The position numbers and the translations under genes were made by a program. This document shows positions 6,815 to 8,623 of a stretch of 8,623 nt of DNA, in pieces. Under the pieces are notes generated by a model. The model saw only the letters and a list, made by a program, of their open reading frames with translations. It ran no database searches and was not told the DNA's origin. This DNA is from Clostridia bacterium. Lineage in GTDB: Bacteria; Bacillota; Clostridia; Christensenellales; CAG-138. Each line of letters opens with the position of its first letter. The first letter of the stretch is position 1. The stretch is from the NCBI GenBank assembly GCA_017435185.1, contig JAFSFN010000121.1, positions 1 through 8,623 of the forward strand, given 5' to 3'.

Positions 6815-7876
6815 ATGGCAACAATAAAAGCAGGCAGAAATAAAACGATTGATACGCCGTTAAGTGAAGGACAAGTTTATCTTGAACGCTGTATTACACT
6901 TACAGAAAAACAGAGCGATCTTTGTACCGTTATGGATAAAACTATTCTCGGAAATATGCTTGAAGTTTGTGCAATGCTCCCTACAAAAAGCGTAGATTTG
7001 ATAATAGCAGATCCACCGTATAATCTGACTAAATCTTTCAATGGTACGACATTTTTCAAAAGAAAGGATGCCGACTACGAGGAGTATACCCGTCAATGGT
7101 TGAGTACGGTTAAACCTCTATTGAAAGATAATGGTTCGATATATGTTTGCTGTGATTGGGAGACAAGTCTCATTATAGGCAAAGTGTTGAGTGAGTTCTT
7201 TTGTGTAAGAAATCGAATCACATGGCAACGAGAAAAAGGGCGAGGCGCAAAAGCAAACTGGAAAAACGGAATGGAAGATATTTGGTTTGCGACAAACAGC
7301 AACGATTATGCATTTAATCTTGATGCTGTCAAAATAAGAAAAAAGGTCATTGCGCCGTATCGTGTAGACGGAAAACCAAAGGATTGGACTGAAACTGAGA
7401 GTGGCAATTATCGAGATACCTGTCCATCAAATTTCTGGGACGATATTACTATTCCTTTTTGGTCTATGGCAGAAAACACAGCACATCCCACACAAAAATC
7501 TGAAAAATTGATTGCAAAAATTATGTTAGCAAGTTCTTCAGAGACAGATGTTATCTTCGATCCGTTTTTAGGATCCGGAACGACGAGTGTAGTTGCAAAA
7601 AAACTCAAGCGGCATTATATTGGCGTTGAAGTAGAAGCACAATACTGCGTATGGGCAGAACAACGCCTTGAAATGGCAGAAAGCAATTCTGAAATTCAAG
7701 GATATGTAAATGGTGTGTTTTGGGAACGCAACTCATTATCGGAACAAAATGCGATAATGAGTGAGAATTTAGGCAAAAAATCTAAAACAGAAAGCAAACG
7801 CAAGTTAAAAAAACAGACATTAATGATTGACACGGACAACTACAGTAAAACTTTACTTGATTTCGGAGAAATATAA
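6815..7876 (+). CDS. Site-specific DNA methyltransferase, beta class (N6-adenine or N4-cytosine)
   Basis: This enzyme transfers a methyl group from S-adenosylmethionine to an exocyclic amino group in DNA. Catalytic motif IV, DPPYNL (66-71), comes before the SAM-binding motif I, FDPFLGSGTT (248-257), the beta-class order. HPTQK (224-228) is the usual motif X segment just before motif I. DPPY favours N6-adenine. The target-recognition part is probably about 135-215; the recognition sequence cannot be deduced. Residues 305-353 form a Lys-rich tail beyond the conserved fold. AAGGAG at 6803-6808 is an excellent ribosome site 6 nt before the ATG. It begins 37 bp after ygiQ with no terminator between; a TATAAG at 6786-6791 has no matching -35. 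The following gene starts 2 bp after its stop, so this is probably the modification half of a type II restriction-modification system. Its DNA is more AT-rich than ygiQ, which suggests transfer. Confidence 0.92.
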   Translation: MATIKAGRNKTIDTPLSEGQVYLERCITLTEKQSDLCTVMDKTILGNMLEVCAMLPTKSVDLIIADPPYNLTKSFNGTTFFKRKDADYEEYTRQWLSTVKPLLKDNGSIYVCCDWETSLIIGKVLSEFFCVRNRITWQREKGRGAKANWKNGMEDIWFATNSNDYAFNLDAVKIRKKVIAPYRVDGKPKDWTETESGNYRDTCPSNFWDDITIPFWSMAENTAHPTQKSEKLIAKIMLASSSETDVIFDPFLGSGTTSVVAKKLKRHYIGVEVEAQYCVWAEQRLEMAESNSEIQGYVNGVFWERNSLSEQNAIMSENLGKKSKTESKRKLKKQTLMIDTDNYSKTLLDFGEI

Positions 7877-7878
7877 AT

Positions 7879-8623
7879 ATGTATAATAGGGAAATTATCG
7901 ACCAATTAGTTGATTTTGTTTTGAGAAAAAATGGAATTGCAGATAAAAGGCGATTGCAAGATTCTGTTCAACAGGCATTCAATCTTGTAAAAGAACGCAG
8001 TGTGTTTTATTGCAAATGGTTTGCCATCCGTTTTTGTACTGCTACGTCAAGAAATTTTGGAAATACGGTTTTAGCTTTATCTGTGCTCCACAAATATGAT
8101 GATATTCCGTTTATTGTTTGCTTGGTTACGCCGACACGCAATTATTTAATGCTTTCAAATACAACTTTTCTTAGAAAAATAAGTCATTCATCTCAAGCGT
8201 TAAGACGAGACAATATAAAGGGAAGCTTCAATGGAAGCGACATCATGAGAGAATTTGAAGGAGTTGACAATACTCATGAAAATTTTGAATTCCTTTATAG
8301 CTCTCACGAGAACTATACATTTGAAGAAAACGTTGATCGCTTGGTCGAAGCAACAAATAACATTGCGCCAACAGGAAAACGGTTTATTCCCACTGAATCG
8401 CAGGTGGGTTGTATTCGAGAGTCAGTTGAACGAGCAATTTCGTTTTTGAGTTCAGAAGAATATAAGGTTTTGAATGATGATTTGAATGCGCGTGTTCGTG
8501 CGGTAGAATCTGAAATTGCAATAGCAGCGTTTATTGACAATGTAAACTTACGTGGGCGGATTATAGAATATCTGATTACGGCTGAAGAAGATTTGAAAGC
8601 AACTTTGATGGGATGTTTGCACA
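7879..8623 (+). CDS. Partial gene (5' part), probable cognate restriction endonuclease
   Basis: An uninterrupted reading frame of 248 codons starts at ATG 7879, two bases after the methyltransferase stop, and remains open at the window edge. GGAG at 7865-7868, inside the end of the methyltransferase gene, is a suitable ribosome site, so translation is likely coupled. The product begins MYNREIIDQLVDFVL and is mixed helix and strand without signal peptide or membrane segments. Recognisable blocks include a hydrophobic strand PFIVCLVTP (77-85), followed by NYLMLSNTTFLRKISHSS (88-105) and NIKGSFNGSDI (112-122), then a charged helical stretch (150-245). No PD-(D/E)xK, HNH or other nuclease motif is visible in this part, so the catalytic residues, if it is a nuclease, would be in the missing C-terminal part. 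The endonuclease call rests on position next to the methyltransferase. It could also be a specificity or accessory subunit. Confidence 0.75.
   Translation, partial: MYNREIIDQLVDFVLRKNGIADKRRLQDSVQQAFNLVKERSVFYCKWFAIRFCTATSRNFGNTVLALSVLHKYDDIPFIVCLVTPTRNYLMLSNTTFLRKISHSSQALRRDNIKGSFNGSDIMREFEGVDNTHENFEFLYSSHENYTFEENVDRLVEATNNIAPTGKRFIPTESQVGCIRESVERAISFLSSEEYKVLNDDLNARVRAVESEIAIAAFIDNVNLRGRIIEYLITAEEDLKATLMGCLH

Noticed and set aside
8255..8540. Small frames on both strands near the right end
   Set aside because: Both overlap the long open frame starting at 7879, which has a ribosome site and operon context.

Overview
The window looks like chromosome from a Gram-positive gut-type Clostridia (Oscillospiraceae/Ruminococcaceae-like). 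This is inferred from the strong purine-rich Shine-Dalgarno sites, the moderate G+C of the core genes, the membrane-anchored MurF-like ligase next to a Ddl, and the MscL with a zinc-ribbon tail. No rRNA or marker gene fixes the genus.

Left part (about 1-4805, minus strand). Five genes run in one direction in the order mscL, alpha/beta hydrolase, MurF-like Mur ligase, ddl, SEC-C protein. The gaps are 43, 12, 22 and 45 bp. A good sigma-A-type promoter with an extended -10 stands before mscL, and a 12-bp hairpin followed by a short U tract lies after the SEC-C gene. This fits a single transcription unit, although internal promoters cannot be excluded. Ddl makes D-Ala-D-Ala and the MurF-type enzyme adds it to the peptidoglycan stem peptide. 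The MurF-type protein has about 180 residues of membrane segments where normal MurF has its UDP-MurNAc-binding domain. The hydrolase has an intact catalytic triad but no known substrate.

Centre (4747-4866) is a compact divergent promoter region between mscL and a YgiQ-type radical SAM gene. The YgiQ promoter is so close to the start codon that its mRNA may be leaderless.

Right part (4867-8623, plus strand). ygiQ is followed 37 bp later by a beta-class adenine/cytosine-N DNA methyltransferase. After a 2-bp gap comes the first 248 codons of a gene that runs off the window, probably the cognate restriction endonuclease. These two genes are clearly more AT-rich than ygiQ and look like a restriction-modification unit inserted after a core gene.

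The most notable points are the MurF-like ligase with a replaced N-terminal domain in an operon with Ddl and a hydrolase, the truncated and unrecognised partner of the methyltransferase, the zinc-ribbon MscL, and a small repeat/hairpin cluster at the left edge. I see no mobile element, CRISPR array, tRNA or rRNA.
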